Origin: CAILUF01 sp964505265
GTDB taxonomy: Bacteria > Pseudomonadota > Alphaproteobacteria > Rickettsiales > UBA1997
Length of the DNA: 64,000 nt
Direction of reading: 5' to 3'
Assembly (NCBI GenBank): GCA_964505265.1
Contig: CAZDGN010000002.1
Location: 1 to 64,000, forward strand
The translations under genes and the position numbers were made by a program. Shown here piece by piece: positions 52,065-60,567 of the stretch. Every line of letters begins with the position of its first letter. Position 1 is the stretch's first letter. The notes below the pieces were generated by a model. That model was given only the letters and a program-made list of their open reading frames with translations, ran no database searches and was not told the origin of the DNA.

Positions 52065-52405
52065 TAACTATATTTATTAAATGTTTTAATCAATTCAATT
52101 TGATTTAAGGAAGAGGTATCTTTAGTATCAATTTTGATTTTGTTTAGATCTACTTCTATTCCTGCCCATGAAAAAAGATTATGTAGCAACTTAGAGATAA
52201 TTTCTAAAACATTTTGGGACATTTCTTGAATACGACTGATAACTAATTTTAGGGCTTGAGCTTCGTTGCTTTTTGGTTCGATTCCTAAAATAGTAATTAA
52301 CTCTTCAATAGATATAATATTTAGCACCAACATAATTACAACTAGGGAGAAGGCAGTTGAGCTATAAATCATCGCAACTCTTGCATAGGTGAAAGGTGTA
52401 ATCAT
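52064..52405 (-). CDS. Small membrane protein upstream of ubiB, function unknown
   Basis: A 113-residue protein with one hydrophobic helix (about residues 9-31, starting YARVAMIYSSTAFSLVVI) and a helical, possibly amphipathic middle part ending in a polar tail. Its TAG stop overlaps the GTG of ubiB by one base, so translation is coupled. In gammaproteobacteria the gene just before ubiB is ubiJ, an accessory factor. The position is suggestive, but no sequence similarity is visible. Nothing else identifies it. Confidence 0.55.
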   Translation of the reverse strand: MITPFTYARVAMIYSSTAFSLVVIMLVLNIISIEELITILGIEPKSNEAQALKLVISRIQEMSQNVLEIISKLLHNLFSWAGIEVDLNKIKIDTKDTSSLNQIELIKTFNKYS

Positions 52406-52509
52406 AAAAAATTACTAATTATTTTATATTTTAATGTCTGATTGAATCAATAATAAATTGATTAAAAATTATAAAAAATTTTTTTTAGCTTTCAAGTTGT
52501 TTTTAAAAC

Positions 52510-53445
52510 TTATAAATTTCCGCCAGTTAAAATTGCCAAAAATTTTTTATTAATTAAATCTGGATTTCTTTGTAAAAAAATTTGACATCCAGCTATTGAT
52601 AGAGCAGAGGTTGGTTCGATTTTTTGTTCGAGCAAATCGGATAATTTTAGTTGCCAATAATTAATATTTTCTTCAGGAATTTCAATAATTTCATTGAGTT
52701 TTTTTAAATAATGAAAGCAACGTTCAGAAATTTTCAAAGTGCGTGCGCCATCAGCTACAGTGTTTGGCGACTCATCATAGCCAACAATTATATTGGCCAA
52801 AACTGAGCGAAAGGCATCATTGCCATTAAGTGGTTCGCATCCAATAATTTTAATATTTTTATTAAAACCATCCTTAGCTAAAATGCATCCCGACAGCAAT
52901 CCACCTCCACCACAAGGAGCAAAGACCGCTTCAACATCATCAACTTCATTAAGTGCTTCAAGGAGGCAAGTGCCTTGTCCAGCGATTACTGCATCATTAT
53001 CCGAAGGGTGAATAAAAAAATATCCTTCATTTTGCTTTTCTTCAGCTAAGCGATTGGCATCAGCTCGTCTCTCGCATAAAACTACTTCGGCACCAAGTTT
53101 TCTGGTGGCTTCAATTTTGAATTTGGAAACATTGCTTGCCATATAAATAATGGCAGGTATGTTAAGTTTGTTGGCTACATAGGCAACTGCTTGGGCATGA
53201 TTTCCAGAGCTTTGAGCAACAATTTTCTTTGGAAGAAAACCAAAATTATCAAGATGAGATAAAACTGCATTAAAAGCTCCTCTTGCTTTAAATGAATTGG
53301 TTAGTTGTTGATTATCCATTTTGAAAAAAATTTCAGCATTTAATTCGCGATTAATTTCGGCATTGGAGATGATTGGTGTGTTTAAAATATGGCTTCGAAT
53401 ACGATTTTCGCTAACTAAAATGTCGTTAAAACTTAATTCATTCAT
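52510..53445 (-). CDS. Threonine/serine dehydratase (PLP fold type II)
   Basis: A 311-residue enzyme of the threonine deaminase/serine racemase group. The PLP lysine is K53 in NSFKARGA, the phosphate-binding glycine loop is CGGGGLLSG, and QSSGNHAQAVAYVA is the substrate loop. The regulatory ACT domain of biosynthetic IlvA is absent, so it resembles catabolic threonine deaminases or serine racemases. It could give 2-oxobutyrate for isoleucine or degrade serine. It is divergent from the Panacea gene, 102 bases away. Confidence 0.88.
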   Translation of the reverse strand: MNELSFNDILVSENRIRSHILNTPIISNAEINRELNAEIFFKMDNQQLTNSFKARGAFNAVLSHLDNFGFLPKKIVAQSSGNHAQAVAYVANKLNIPAIIYMASNVSKFKIEATRKLGAEVVLCERRADANRLAEEKQNEGYFFIHPSDNDAVIAGQGTCLLEALNEVDDVEAVFAPCGGGGLLSGCILAKDGFNKNIKIIGCEPLNGNDAFRSVLANIIVGYDESPNTVADGARTLKISERCFHYLKKLNEIIEIPEENINYWQLKLSDLLEQKIEPTSALSIAGCQIFLQRNPDLINKKFLAILTGGNL

Positions 53446-53547
53446 AAAAAAAATATAATTGCGAAATTAAAAAAATTAAAAATGCCCATAGCATTTTAAA
53501 TTAAAAAATTTAAATTATAAGAAAAAATAAATTAATTCACCAAAATT

Positions 53548-54078
53548 ATGGAAAAAGATAATAGCAATTTAAAAACTCTACCTTATAGCGCATCAGACAT
53601 TGCCAATTTCATGATAGCTTGCTCTTTCATAGAAAAGATTCCATTAAGTCCAATGAAATTGATTAAGTTGGTTTATATAGCCTATGGCTGGGGATTGGTT
53701 TTTTTGAATCAGAAATTATTCAATGAAGATATTGAGGCTTGGCAATATGGTCCTGTTATTCCGTCAATTTATCATGAATTTAAAAGATTTGGCAAAGAAC
53801 CAATCGATGAAATGTCGGTTAGTATGAATGAAATGACAGGAGATTTATCGGTTAATCGAATCAATTTAAAAGAAGGTAATAATATTTCTAAATTACTAAA
53901 TTTGGTTTGGACATATTACCGAAATTATTCAGCAGTTGAGCTCAGTGATTTAACTCATCAATTGGGAAGTCCGTGGTATAATGCCGTTAAAACAAATGGT
54001 TATCGAAGTATATTAAATGATGATGATATCAAGGCTTGGGAAAGTAAAGTTATCGAAGATTATATGAATAAAAATTGA
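53548..54078 (+). CDS. Panacea-domain (DUF4065/SocA-like) putative antitoxin
   Basis: A 176-residue protein with the DUF4065/Panacea fold. The pattern ASDIANFMIACS, then PLSPMKLIKLVYIAYGWGLVF, EDIEAWQYGPVIPSIYHEFKRFG and the C-terminal LSDLTHQLGSPWYNA is typical (each a separate block). Such proteins act as antitoxins, including SocA of Caulobacter and the PanA antitoxins, which pair with many unrelated toxins. It is followed after 13 bases by a small membrane protein. It ends in TGA immediately followed by TAA in frame, a double stop. Confidence 0.88.
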   Translation: MEKDNSNLKTLPYSASDIANFMIACSFIEKIPLSPMKLIKLVYIAYGWGLVFLNQKLFNEDIEAWQYGPVIPSIYHEFKRFGKEPIDEMSVSMNEMTGDLSVNRINLKEGNNISKLLNLVWTYYRNYSAVELSDLTHQLGSPWYNAVKTNGYRSILNDDDIKAWESKVIEDYMNKN

Positions 54079-54091
54079 TAATTCTAAAAAA

Positions 54092-54523
54092 ATGTCCGAT
54101 ATTAATAATAAAAAATTTACCAATATTGAAAATTTTGCTAAAAAATTAATGTCAGATGGATTTGAAATTAATAATTCATATGATTCTCAAACAATCAAAG
54201 AAGCCGACAAATATCAATCCATTTTGAATAATCAGCAAATCCGCAAAGGAGAACAAGAATATGCAATGAAAAGCGATATTTATCGCTGGGTAAAAAAAAT
54301 CATCAATTGTTACTTATTTTTTGTTTTTTGTATAATTGCCTTTAAGGCATTTAGTCTAAATTTTGGCTTGACTGCGCCCGAAATTATTGCAATTTTAACA
54401 TCAACAACGGCAACTATAATTGGGTTACCCTATTTGATTGTAAGCTCTTTATTTTCAAAATCAGAAAATCAAAAAAACGACAAATCTTCGTCGATAATTG
54501 AAAGAAAAATCAAAAATGATTAA
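54092..54523 (+). CDS. Two-helix membrane protein, candidate toxin of the Panacea pair
   Basis: A 143-residue protein with a polar N-terminal half (about residues 1-65), two hydrophobic helices (about 72-90, YLFFVFCIIAFKAFSL, and 97-118, IIAILTSTTATIIGLPYLIV) and a charged tail. No family is recognised. It sits just behind a Panacea antitoxin gene, the place where toxins of such operons lie, and some Panacea toxins act on membranes. Its last eight bases overlap the start of xthA. Confidence 0.6.
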   Translation: MSDINNKKFTNIENFAKKLMSDGFEINNSYDSQTIKEADKYQSILNNQQIRKGEQEYAMKSDIYRWVKKIINCYLFFVFCIIAFKAFSLNFGLTAPEIIAILTSTTATIIGLPYLIVSSLFSKSENQKNDKSSSIIERKIKND

Positions 54524-55343
54524 AATTTCAACCTTTAATGTCAACTCAATAAAAGCAAGGCTTCCAAGATTTTTAGAGTGGATAAAATTGTCGAATCCAG
54601 ATGTAATTTGTTTGCAAGAATTAAAGTGTGAAGAACATAATTTTCCGCTTGAAGCAATTATGGACGCTGGCTATAATTGTGCGGTTTTTGGGCAGAAAAC
54701 TTATAATGGAGTTGCCATCTTATCAAAATATAAAATCGAAGATGTGGTTAAGGGCTTACCAAATTTTCATTTTCAAAATCAATTAGATTGGCAAGCCAGA
54801 TACATCGAGGGTTTGATAACAATTAAAAATCAAGTTTTTAGAATTGCTTCAATTTATGTTCCAAATGGCGGAGGCGATTTACTCTTAAATCAAAAACTCG
54901 AAGATAGTATTAAATTTAGCTATAAAATGGCTTTTTTTCAGGCACTAAACCAACATATATCCAGCCTTCTAGAATTTGATGAGAAGCAAATCTTTTGCGG
55001 TGATTTTAATGTGGCGATAGACGAAATTGATATTTTTAATCCAAAAGAATTTGATGGTCAAATTTTATTTCATCCACAAGAAAGAAAATGGTTTAGAACC
55101 ATTTTAAATCAAGGATTAATTGATGTTTATCGTAAAAAAAATCCAAATCAAATTAATTATAGCTGGTGGGATTATCGTGGCAATTCTTATGCTAACAATA
55201 AGGGAGCAAGAATTGATTATATTTTAACTACACCAAGCCTATTAAATGAAATTAAAGAAGTGGTGATAGAAGATAAAAATGTTCGCAACCAAGAAAAGGC
55301 TTCAGATCATTGCCCAGTAAGCCTAATACTTGATTTGCCCTAA
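54516..55343 (+). CDS. xthA: Exodeoxyribonuclease III (AP endonuclease)
   Basis: Repairs abasic sites and trims 3' blocks in DNA. Catalytic motifs visible from the ATG at 54516 (275 residues) are FNVNSIKARL, LQELKCEE with the metal glutamate, IYVPNGG, FCGDFNVAIDEID, ARIDYILTT and SDHCPVSLI. The longer frame from 54498 is rejected because it lies within the membrane-protein gene. Its ATG overlaps that gene's stop (ATGATTAA), so it is coupled to the candidate toxin-antitoxin pair. gshB converges downstream. Confidence 0.95.
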   Translation: MIKISTFNVNSIKARLPRFLEWIKLSNPDVICLQELKCEEHNFPLEAIMDAGYNCAVFGQKTYNGVAILSKYKIEDVVKGLPNFHFQNQLDWQARYIEGLITIKNQVFRIASIYVPNGGGDLLLNQKLEDSIKFSYKMAFFQALNQHISSLLEFDEKQIFCGDFNVAIDEIDIFNPKEFDGQILFHPQERKWFRTILNQGLIDVYRKKNPNQINYSWWDYRGNSYANNKGARIDYILTTPSLLNEIKEVVIEDKNVRNQEKASDHCPVSLILDLP

Positions 55344-55355
55344 GTAAATATTATT

Positions 55356-56312
55356 TTAATGTAAATTCTTGAAGTTGTGGAATTTTTCAATAATTTTTTC
55401 CAAAATTAATTTTTCAAGTCGGGTATTATTAAAAAAATTTATTTCTGGAATGCAGGTTGGGGAAGTAACGTTAATCTCAGTAAGATAATTCCCGATTATA
55501 TCGATGCCAACTAACAACAAATCCAGTTTTTTTAAAGACCAAGAAATAGTCTTGCAAATTTCCCAATCCCGATGTGAAAGTTCGGCCTGTTTAGCATAGC
55601 CTCCAATATGAAGATTGGAACGGATTTCACCATTTTGAGCCATTCTTGATATAGCTCCAATTGGCTCACCATCGAGTAAAAAAATTCTTTTATCGCCATT
55701 TTTTACTTCAGATAAAAATTTTTGTGCAATAATAGGAGTTTGATATAATTTCGTCATCATTTCAAAATTTGTGGTAAGGTTCGAAGCGGTATCGTCAATC
55801 AAAATTACACCATCACCTCCATAAGAATAAAGTGGCTTCAAAATAATTTTTTGATGTTGTTGATGAAATTTACGTATGGCATCTAAATCAGCAGAAATAA
55901 GTGTTGGCGGAGTTAAATCCGGGAAATTTGTTACAAATAATTTTTCTGGACAATTGCGAATTTGTGAAGGTTCATTGATAACTAAAACCTTATCCTTAAT
56001 TTTTTCTAAAAAATAGGTGGTAGTAATGTAATTCATATTGAAAGGGGGGTCTTGGCGAATTAAAATTACATCAAAATCTGTTAAGGAATAATAATTCTCT
56101 TCTAAAATATTATAAAAATTACTTGAATTATTTAATAAAATTTTAGATATTTTAGCACCGATATTTTTTTTATTTACATCAAAATATAATGAATTTGGAG
56201 TGTAATAAAAAATTTCATGACCACATTCTTGGGCATATTTTAAAAGCAAATAGGTGGTATCGGTTTTGATATTAATTGTGGAAATATCATCCATTTGGGC
56301 AATAATTTTCAT
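55356..56312 (-). CDS. gshB: Glutathione synthetase
   Basis: ATP-grasp enzyme joining gamma-glutamylcysteine and glycine. Signatures are the N-terminal MDDISTINIKTDTTYLLL, RQDPPFNMNYITTTYFLE, ILKPLYSYGGDGVI and the C-terminal EINVTSPTCIPEI. Length 318 is normal. Glutathione made here would serve the monothiol glutaredoxin at 14.7 kb. It is divergent from the GNAT gene with 59 bases between and converges with xthA. Confidence 0.95.
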   Translation of the reverse strand: MKIIAQMDDISTINIKTDTTYLLLKYAQECGHEIFYYTPNSLYFDVNKKNIGAKISKILLNNSSNFYNILEENYYSLTDFDVILIRQDPPFNMNYITTTYFLEKIKDKVLVINEPSQIRNCPEKLFVTNFPDLTPPTLISADLDAIRKFHQQHQKIILKPLYSYGGDGVILIDDTASNLTTNFEMMTKLYQTPIIAQKFLSEVKNGDKRIFLLDGEPIGAISRMAQNGEIRSNLHIGGYAKQAELSHRDWEICKTISWSLKKLDLLLVGIDIIGNYLTEINVTSPTCIPEINFFNNTRLEKLILEKIIEKFHNFKNLH

Positions 56313-56371
56313 ATAAAATTTAAAACAAATTCAAAAGAGTTATCAAATTAATTTAATATAAATAAATATAA

Positions 56372-56938
56372 ATGCAAAATACAAATTATACCAAAATTAT
56401 GCCTTCATTTGAAATTGGCGACTATATTATGCGCGAAGAACATAATGAGGATGTTGTGGATTTTTTTAGTTATTATTCAGATCCAATGGTACATCGTTAT
56501 ATCTTATGTAATATTCCCCGCAATATCGAAGAAGCAAAGCATGATTTTTACTATTGGAAAAATACTTTTACCAGGGGTGATGGAGCCTATTTTGCAATAG
56601 CAAAAAAATCTGATAATAAAATGATTGGGTCAATCGGTTTAACTGGTTTTAACAATTATCACAAACGCATCGAAGTAAGTTATGATTTATGCAAGAATTA
56701 TTGGCATAAGGGTATTATGTCTATGGCATTGAAAAAAATTTGCGATTATGGTTTTTATGAATTTAAAGTTAACAGGATTGAGGCAAACGTGGTTCCTGAT
56801 AATTTTTCCTCGAAAAATTTGTTAACAAGAAACGGATTCAAACTAGAGGGTTATCTTCGTCAACATCGTTATCATTATGGTGAATTTAAAGATGTGGTAT
56901 TTTTTAGTCTTCTAAGAGATGATTTTTATAAAAAATAA
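56372..56938 (+). CDS. GNAT N-acetyltransferase (RimJ/RimL type)
   Basis: A 188-residue acetyltransferase of the RimJ/RimL ribosomal-protein or small-molecule group. The acetyl-CoA site is the segment KRIEVSYDLCKNYWHKGIMSMAL (about residues 107-129), followed by VNRIEANVVPDNFSSKNLLTRNGFKLEG in two family blocks. The substrate is unknown. A 6-base gap separates its stop from the TTG that could begin a longer form of the following unknown gene. Confidence 0.85.
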   Translation: MQNTNYTKIMPSFEIGDYIMREEHNEDVVDFFSYYSDPMVHRYILCNIPRNIEEAKHDFYYWKNTFTRGDGAYFAIAKKSDNKMIGSIGLTGFNNYHKRIEVSYDLCKNYWHKGIMSMALKKICDYGFYEFKVNRIEANVVPDNFSSKNLLTRNGFKLEGYLRQHRYHYGEFKDVVFFSLLRDDFYKK

Positions 56939-57016
56939 ATAAAATTGTTGCAACATAAAATAATTAATAAAAAATATAGAATATCAATTATAATATATAA
57001 TTTTATTAATTTTTAT

Positions 57017-57922
57017 ATGAAATCCTTACCGCCAACAAGTATAATAGGGGTTTCGCCAAAAATTGATGAAGAATCCGAATATGAAGAATTGGGTTCAATT
57101 CAAGATTTACAATCTGTTTTAAGTATTGATCCAGAAAAAGAAGATATTATTAAAGAAACTGATCCAAGAATGCTTAAGTGGATTAAAGAATATCAATTGG
57201 CTGAAATTGATAGAAAGGTTTTATTATACCTTTTAAAAAATCCCGCCTACCCTGAAAGATTTGAAGATAGATCTGAAAATTATCCAGATACAATTTACAA
57301 TGAATCCGATTTTGATGACCCCCCAAGAAATGCTATTGATCTAACTGGCAGGAGTGCCGATGAAATTCGTAAAAATTATGCCGAAAATACTAATAATGAT
57401 AAACTTAGTGAGATGATACGAGCGATGAATGATCGCCGAAATAAAATGAAAAAAAATTTTGAAATTAGTCCTCGTCCAAGGCATTTATTGGTAACAAATT
57501 CGGTAGGCGATCCTAAAAAACAGACCCTATATCCAGAGAGAATGAGTAGGTCAATATTGTGTTCGGAACTAAAATTAGGGGAAGAAAAAAAAGTAATTAC
57601 GGAGGAAATGATGATAGAAATTTATTTGCAAATAAAATCCGAGACAGTTTATTATCAAAAAAATATGTCAAGTAATAATGCAGTAAGTGGTTCAACTAAA
57701 TCTGATGAAAATAGCGGTGAAGGTGAAAATGGGAAGGATTGTACAAGAAGAATAATTACTGAAGCTGAAATGATAGCAATGGAAGAAAATAATCATAGTA
57801 AGCCCTCAAGAAATTTACCAGCAGTTTTAATTAAAGCTAGATCCAATGAAAGACCTTTGGGGGATATATTCAATATTTTAGGGAATATTCTAAATTTTGG
57901 TAGCGAAAATAAGGGAAAATAA
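57017..57922 (+). CDS. Charged, mostly disordered protein of unknown function
   Basis: From the ATG at 57017 it has 301 residues; a TTG at 56945 would add 24. It has no signal peptide, no membrane helix and no recognisable domain. Acidic and basic patches alternate, a short helical block lies around residues 45-75 (DPRMLKWIKEYQLAEIDRKV), and a Ser/Gly/Asn-rich linker is near 225-245. The end (FNILGNILNFGSENKGK) is hydrophobic then basic. The composition is like that of secreted effectors, but this is speculation. It is followed by convergent hdaA. Confidence 0.6.
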   Translation: MKSLPPTSIIGVSPKIDEESEYEELGSIQDLQSVLSIDPEKEDIIKETDPRMLKWIKEYQLAEIDRKVLLYLLKNPAYPERFEDRSENYPDTIYNESDFDDPPRNAIDLTGRSADEIRKNYAENTNNDKLSEMIRAMNDRRNKMKKNFEISPRPRHLLVTNSVGDPKKQTLYPERMSRSILCSELKLGEEKKVITEEMMIEIYLQIKSETVYYQKNMSSNNAVSGSTKSDENSGEGENGKDCTRRIITEAEMIAMEENNHSKPSRNLPAVLIKARSNERPLGDIFNILGNILNFGSENKGK

Positions 57923-57946
57923 AATAAACTCTTCTTTATATTAACC

Positions 57947-58618
57947 TTAAGAGTTTAAAATAAAATTAAGATTGTTAATAGTTAATTTCTTACCTGAAAT
58001 ATTAAAAATTTCCTCAATCTTTTTTGTTAAGAAAACTACATCCGCACTTTTAGTAACGGATTTTGTAAAAATTAGATCCAATAATTTTTGATTTAAAAAA
58101 ATTTGTTTGCGAGCTAAAATATTAGCTAAAATAATTTTTAAATTTATTGGACAATAACTTTCAATTTTTGCGTTGGGAATATTTTTAATTCGTGAAATTA
58201 AATCTGGAATTTCATATTTGGATGGCTCTCTGTAAATCAATATTAATCTTGCTCCAATTTCATTGGCAGAATTAATAATTTGTAAAATTTTATGCTCATT
58301 ATCAAACAAAGATAAGTCATCTAAAATGTAAATATGCTTCGATTGAAAATGGTTAAGAGGATTAAAATCATAAAATTGTGAAATATTTAAAATTTCACAC
58401 ATAAATTTATTAGCATAAATATGCAATAAATGAGTTTTGCCAACACAGCTATCGCCATAAATAATAATATTTTTTAACAAATTATTATGAACAGAATCGG
58501 TAAAAAAATTATTCAGCAATTGATTGGCATTGCTATTTTCAGGAAGAAAAATGTAGTCTTGTTCTCTAAAGTTATCGATTTGATGAGTTTGGTAGAAATC
58601 AAAAAATAATTGACTCAC
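57947..58618 (-). CDS. hdaA: DnaA-related regulator HdaA
   Basis: A 223-residue AAA+ protein like Hda, which together with the sliding clamp promotes hydrolysis of DnaA-bound ATP and prevents over-initiation. The N-terminus MSQLFFDF matches a clamp-binding motif. Walker A is GDSCVGKTHLL (about residues 54-64) and the Walker B-like segment is IYILDDLSLF. The C-terminal DnaA DNA-binding domain is missing, as expected. It starts with GTG, whose last base overlaps the gatC stop. Confidence 0.85.
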   Translation of the reverse strand: MSQLFFDFYQTHQIDNFREQDYIFLPENSNANQLLNNFFTDSVHNNLLKNIIIYGDSCVGKTHLLHIYANKFMCEILNISQFYDFNPLNHFQSKHIYILDDLSLFDNEHKILQIINSANEIGARLILIYREPSKYEIPDLISRIKNIPNAKIESYCPINLKIILANILARKQIFLNQKLLDLIFTKSVTKSADVVFLTKKIEEIFNISGKKLTINNLNFILNS

Positions 58619-58905
58619 TATTCAATGACTTTGGGAACTGCAAAATATCCAAAAATCTGATTTGGAGCGTTTTTTAAAACTTCTGTGGTAATATTGCCAT
58701 CATTTACAATATCTGTTTTTAAATCTAGCGATTGGTTGTGGACATTTATCATTGGCTCGATATTATCGGTGTTAACTTCACTGAGTTTTTCCACCCAATT
58801 AATTACATTTTCAATTTGGGATGCTAAAATCTCTTTGTCGTCGCCGACCTCAATTTGAGATAGTCTGGCTACTTTTTCAATGTCTTTACTGGTTATTTTT
58901 GCCAT
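58618..58905 (-). CDS. gatC: Aspartyl/glutamyl-tRNA amidotransferase subunit C
   Basis: A 95-residue linker subunit of the GatCAB complex that makes Gln-tRNA and/or Asn-tRNA by transamidation. It shows the family helix VARLSQIEV near the N-terminus, IENVINWVEKLSEVNTDNIEPM in the middle and the C-terminal FGYFAVPKVIE. gatA and gatB are elsewhere. hdaA follows with overlapping stop and start. Confidence 0.93.
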   Translation of the reverse strand: MAKITSKDIEKVARLSQIEVGDDKEILASQIENVINWVEKLSEVNTDNIEPMINVHNQSLDLKTDIVNDGNITTEVLKNAPNQIFGYFAVPKVIE

Positions 58906-58950
58906 TTTATGATATATAAAAATAATAATGATTATTTAAAAATCTTACCT

Positions 58951-59382
58951 ATGAAAGGTAGAATTTTGGGCTTGGATATCGGTTCTAAAAATATTGGCCT
59001 AGCAGTTTGCGAAGATACGCAAAATATTGCTACTCCTAAAAAAATTTTGCACCGAAAAGGTAATAATAAAGATTTTGCCATATTATTATCAATTATTCAA
59101 GAAAATCATTTAGTGGCAATAATTTTTGGATTGCCACTTAAAATGGATGGGTCGGAGAATTTTATGGTAGAATTTGCAATGAAATTTATGCAAAAATTTG
59201 ATGAATATTTGCTAAATCATAAAATTAATTTGCCATTAATTGCCTTTGATGAAAGGTTAACAAGTTTTGATGCTAGATACCTAACAAATCCAATTTCAAA
59301 AAATCATAAAGCTATTGATGACATTTCTGCATATTTAATATTAAGCGATTTTCTTGAATATTTGCATAAAAGCCGAAATTAA
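58951..59382 (+). CDS. ruvX: Holliday-junction-resolvase-like protein RuvX (YqgF)
   Basis: RNase H-fold nuclease implicated in 16S rRNA 5'-end maturation. From the ATG at 58951 it has 143 residues starting MKGRILGLDIGSKNIG. The catalytic acids lie in GLDIG, FGLPLKMDGS and FDERLTS, and a last Asp in DDISAYLIL. An ATG at 58909 would leave only three bases to the divergent gatC start and adds unmatched residues. Its 3' end overlaps hemA, on the other strand, by 42 bases. Confidence 0.9.
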   Translation: MKGRILGLDIGSKNIGLAVCEDTQNIATPKKILHRKGNNKDFAILLSIIQENHLVAIIFGLPLKMDGSENFMVEFAMKFMQKFDEYLLNHKINLPLIAFDERLTSFDARYLTNPISKNHKAIDDISAYLILSDFLEYLHKSRN

Positions 59383-60537
59383 ATCATCAATCATTTTATC
59401 GTTATGCAAAGCACTTGGTGTAATTCGAAGCCTTTCATCGCCCTTGGCTACAGTTGGATAGTTGATGTGTTGTATATAAATATCGAAATCGTTGAGTAAT
59501 GTTTTTGATATTTCTTTTGCCAGAATTGGGTCGCCAATCATAACGGAAATGATGTGAGAATCATTTGGAAAAATTTTTATATTATTTTTGGTCAGAGCTT
59601 TTTTTACTTTAGCAACATTGCTAAACATTTTTTCTCTTTCTATGTTTGAATTTTGTAAATATTTTACACTGCTAATAATTGCTGATAATATTGCTGGGGG
59701 CATTGAGGTGCTAAAAATAAAGGGTGAAGCAAAGGAGCGAATTGCTTTAATGATATTTTCCTTGGCGGTTATGTAGCCCCCAATCGCCCCATAGCCCTTG
59801 GCAAAAGTACCTTGAATAATATCGATTTGACTTTGCAAATCTAGCTTTTCGCTAAGACCAGCTCCAGTTTTGCCATATAATCCAACGGCATGAACTTCAT
59901 CGATATAGGTTAGAGCATTAAATTTTTTTGCAATTTCAACAATTTCTTGCAATTTACCGAAATCGCCATCCATCGAATAAACTGATTCAAAAATTATAAT
60001 TTTTGGTTGATTTAAACTATAATTCGACAATAAATCGGTAAGATTTTGGAGATCATTATGTGCAAAAATATGCTTACTTAAATTGCTATTTCTAATTCCA
60101 GAAATTATCGATGCATGATTTTTTTTATCGGAAAAAACGGTTAAGTTGGGAATGATTTTTGCCAAAGCCTGAATGGTTCCATCATTAGCTGAATATCCAG
60201 AGCCAAAAACTAGACCCGCCTCTTTTTGGTGATGGCTGGCAATCAAATTTTCTAGCTCCTCAATCAAAGCATTATTGCCGGAAATGTTTCTAGTGCCACC
60301 AGCTCCAACTCCATATTGCTCTAAAGCCTTTTTGGCATTACTAATTGCCAAGGAATTCTGACCCATTCCAAGATAATCATTTGAGCACCAAATTACAATT
60401 TTTCTGTCATTATTATGATTAATGGCATAAGGGAATTCTCCGCAAATTCGTGAGATATTTACAAATTCACGAAAGCGATTTTCTGCCTTTAAATTATCTA
60501 GAGCTTGATTAAAATATTGTTCAAAAAGTAAATTCAT
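59341..60537 (-). CDS. hemA: 5-aminolevulinate synthase
   Basis: PLP enzyme joining glycine and succinyl-CoA, the alphaproteobacterial and mitochondrial entry to heme. Motifs are WCSNDYLGMGQ (50-60), GAGGTRNISG, YIDEVHAVGLYG (211-222) and the Schiff-base lysine K247 in GTFAKGYGAIGG. Length 398 is typical. The presence of this enzyme rather than GltX/HemA-glutamyl reductase is a strong alphaproteobacterial marker. It converges on ruvX with a 42-base overlap of the coding ends. Confidence 0.95.
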   Translation of the reverse strand: MNLLFEQYFNQALDNLKAENRFREFVNISRICGEFPYAINHNNDRKIVIWCSNDYLGMGQNSLAISNAKKALEQYGVGAGGTRNISGNNALIEELENLIASHHQKEAGLVFGSGYSANDGTIQALAKIIPNLTVFSDKKNHASIISGIRNSNLSKHIFAHNDLQNLTDLLSNYSLNQPKIIIFESVYSMDGDFGKLQEIVEIAKKFNALTYIDEVHAVGLYGKTGAGLSEKLDLQSQIDIIQGTFAKGYGAIGGYITAKENIIKAIRSFASPFIFSTSMPPAILSAIISSVKYLQNSNIEREKMFSNVAKVKKALTKNNIKIFPNDSHIISVMIGDPILAKEISKTLLNDFDIYIQHINYPTVAKGDERLRITPSALHNDKMIDDLISAFMQIFKKIA

Positions 60538-60567
60538 AAAAGTCGGTTTTAAAAAATTATAGCGATT

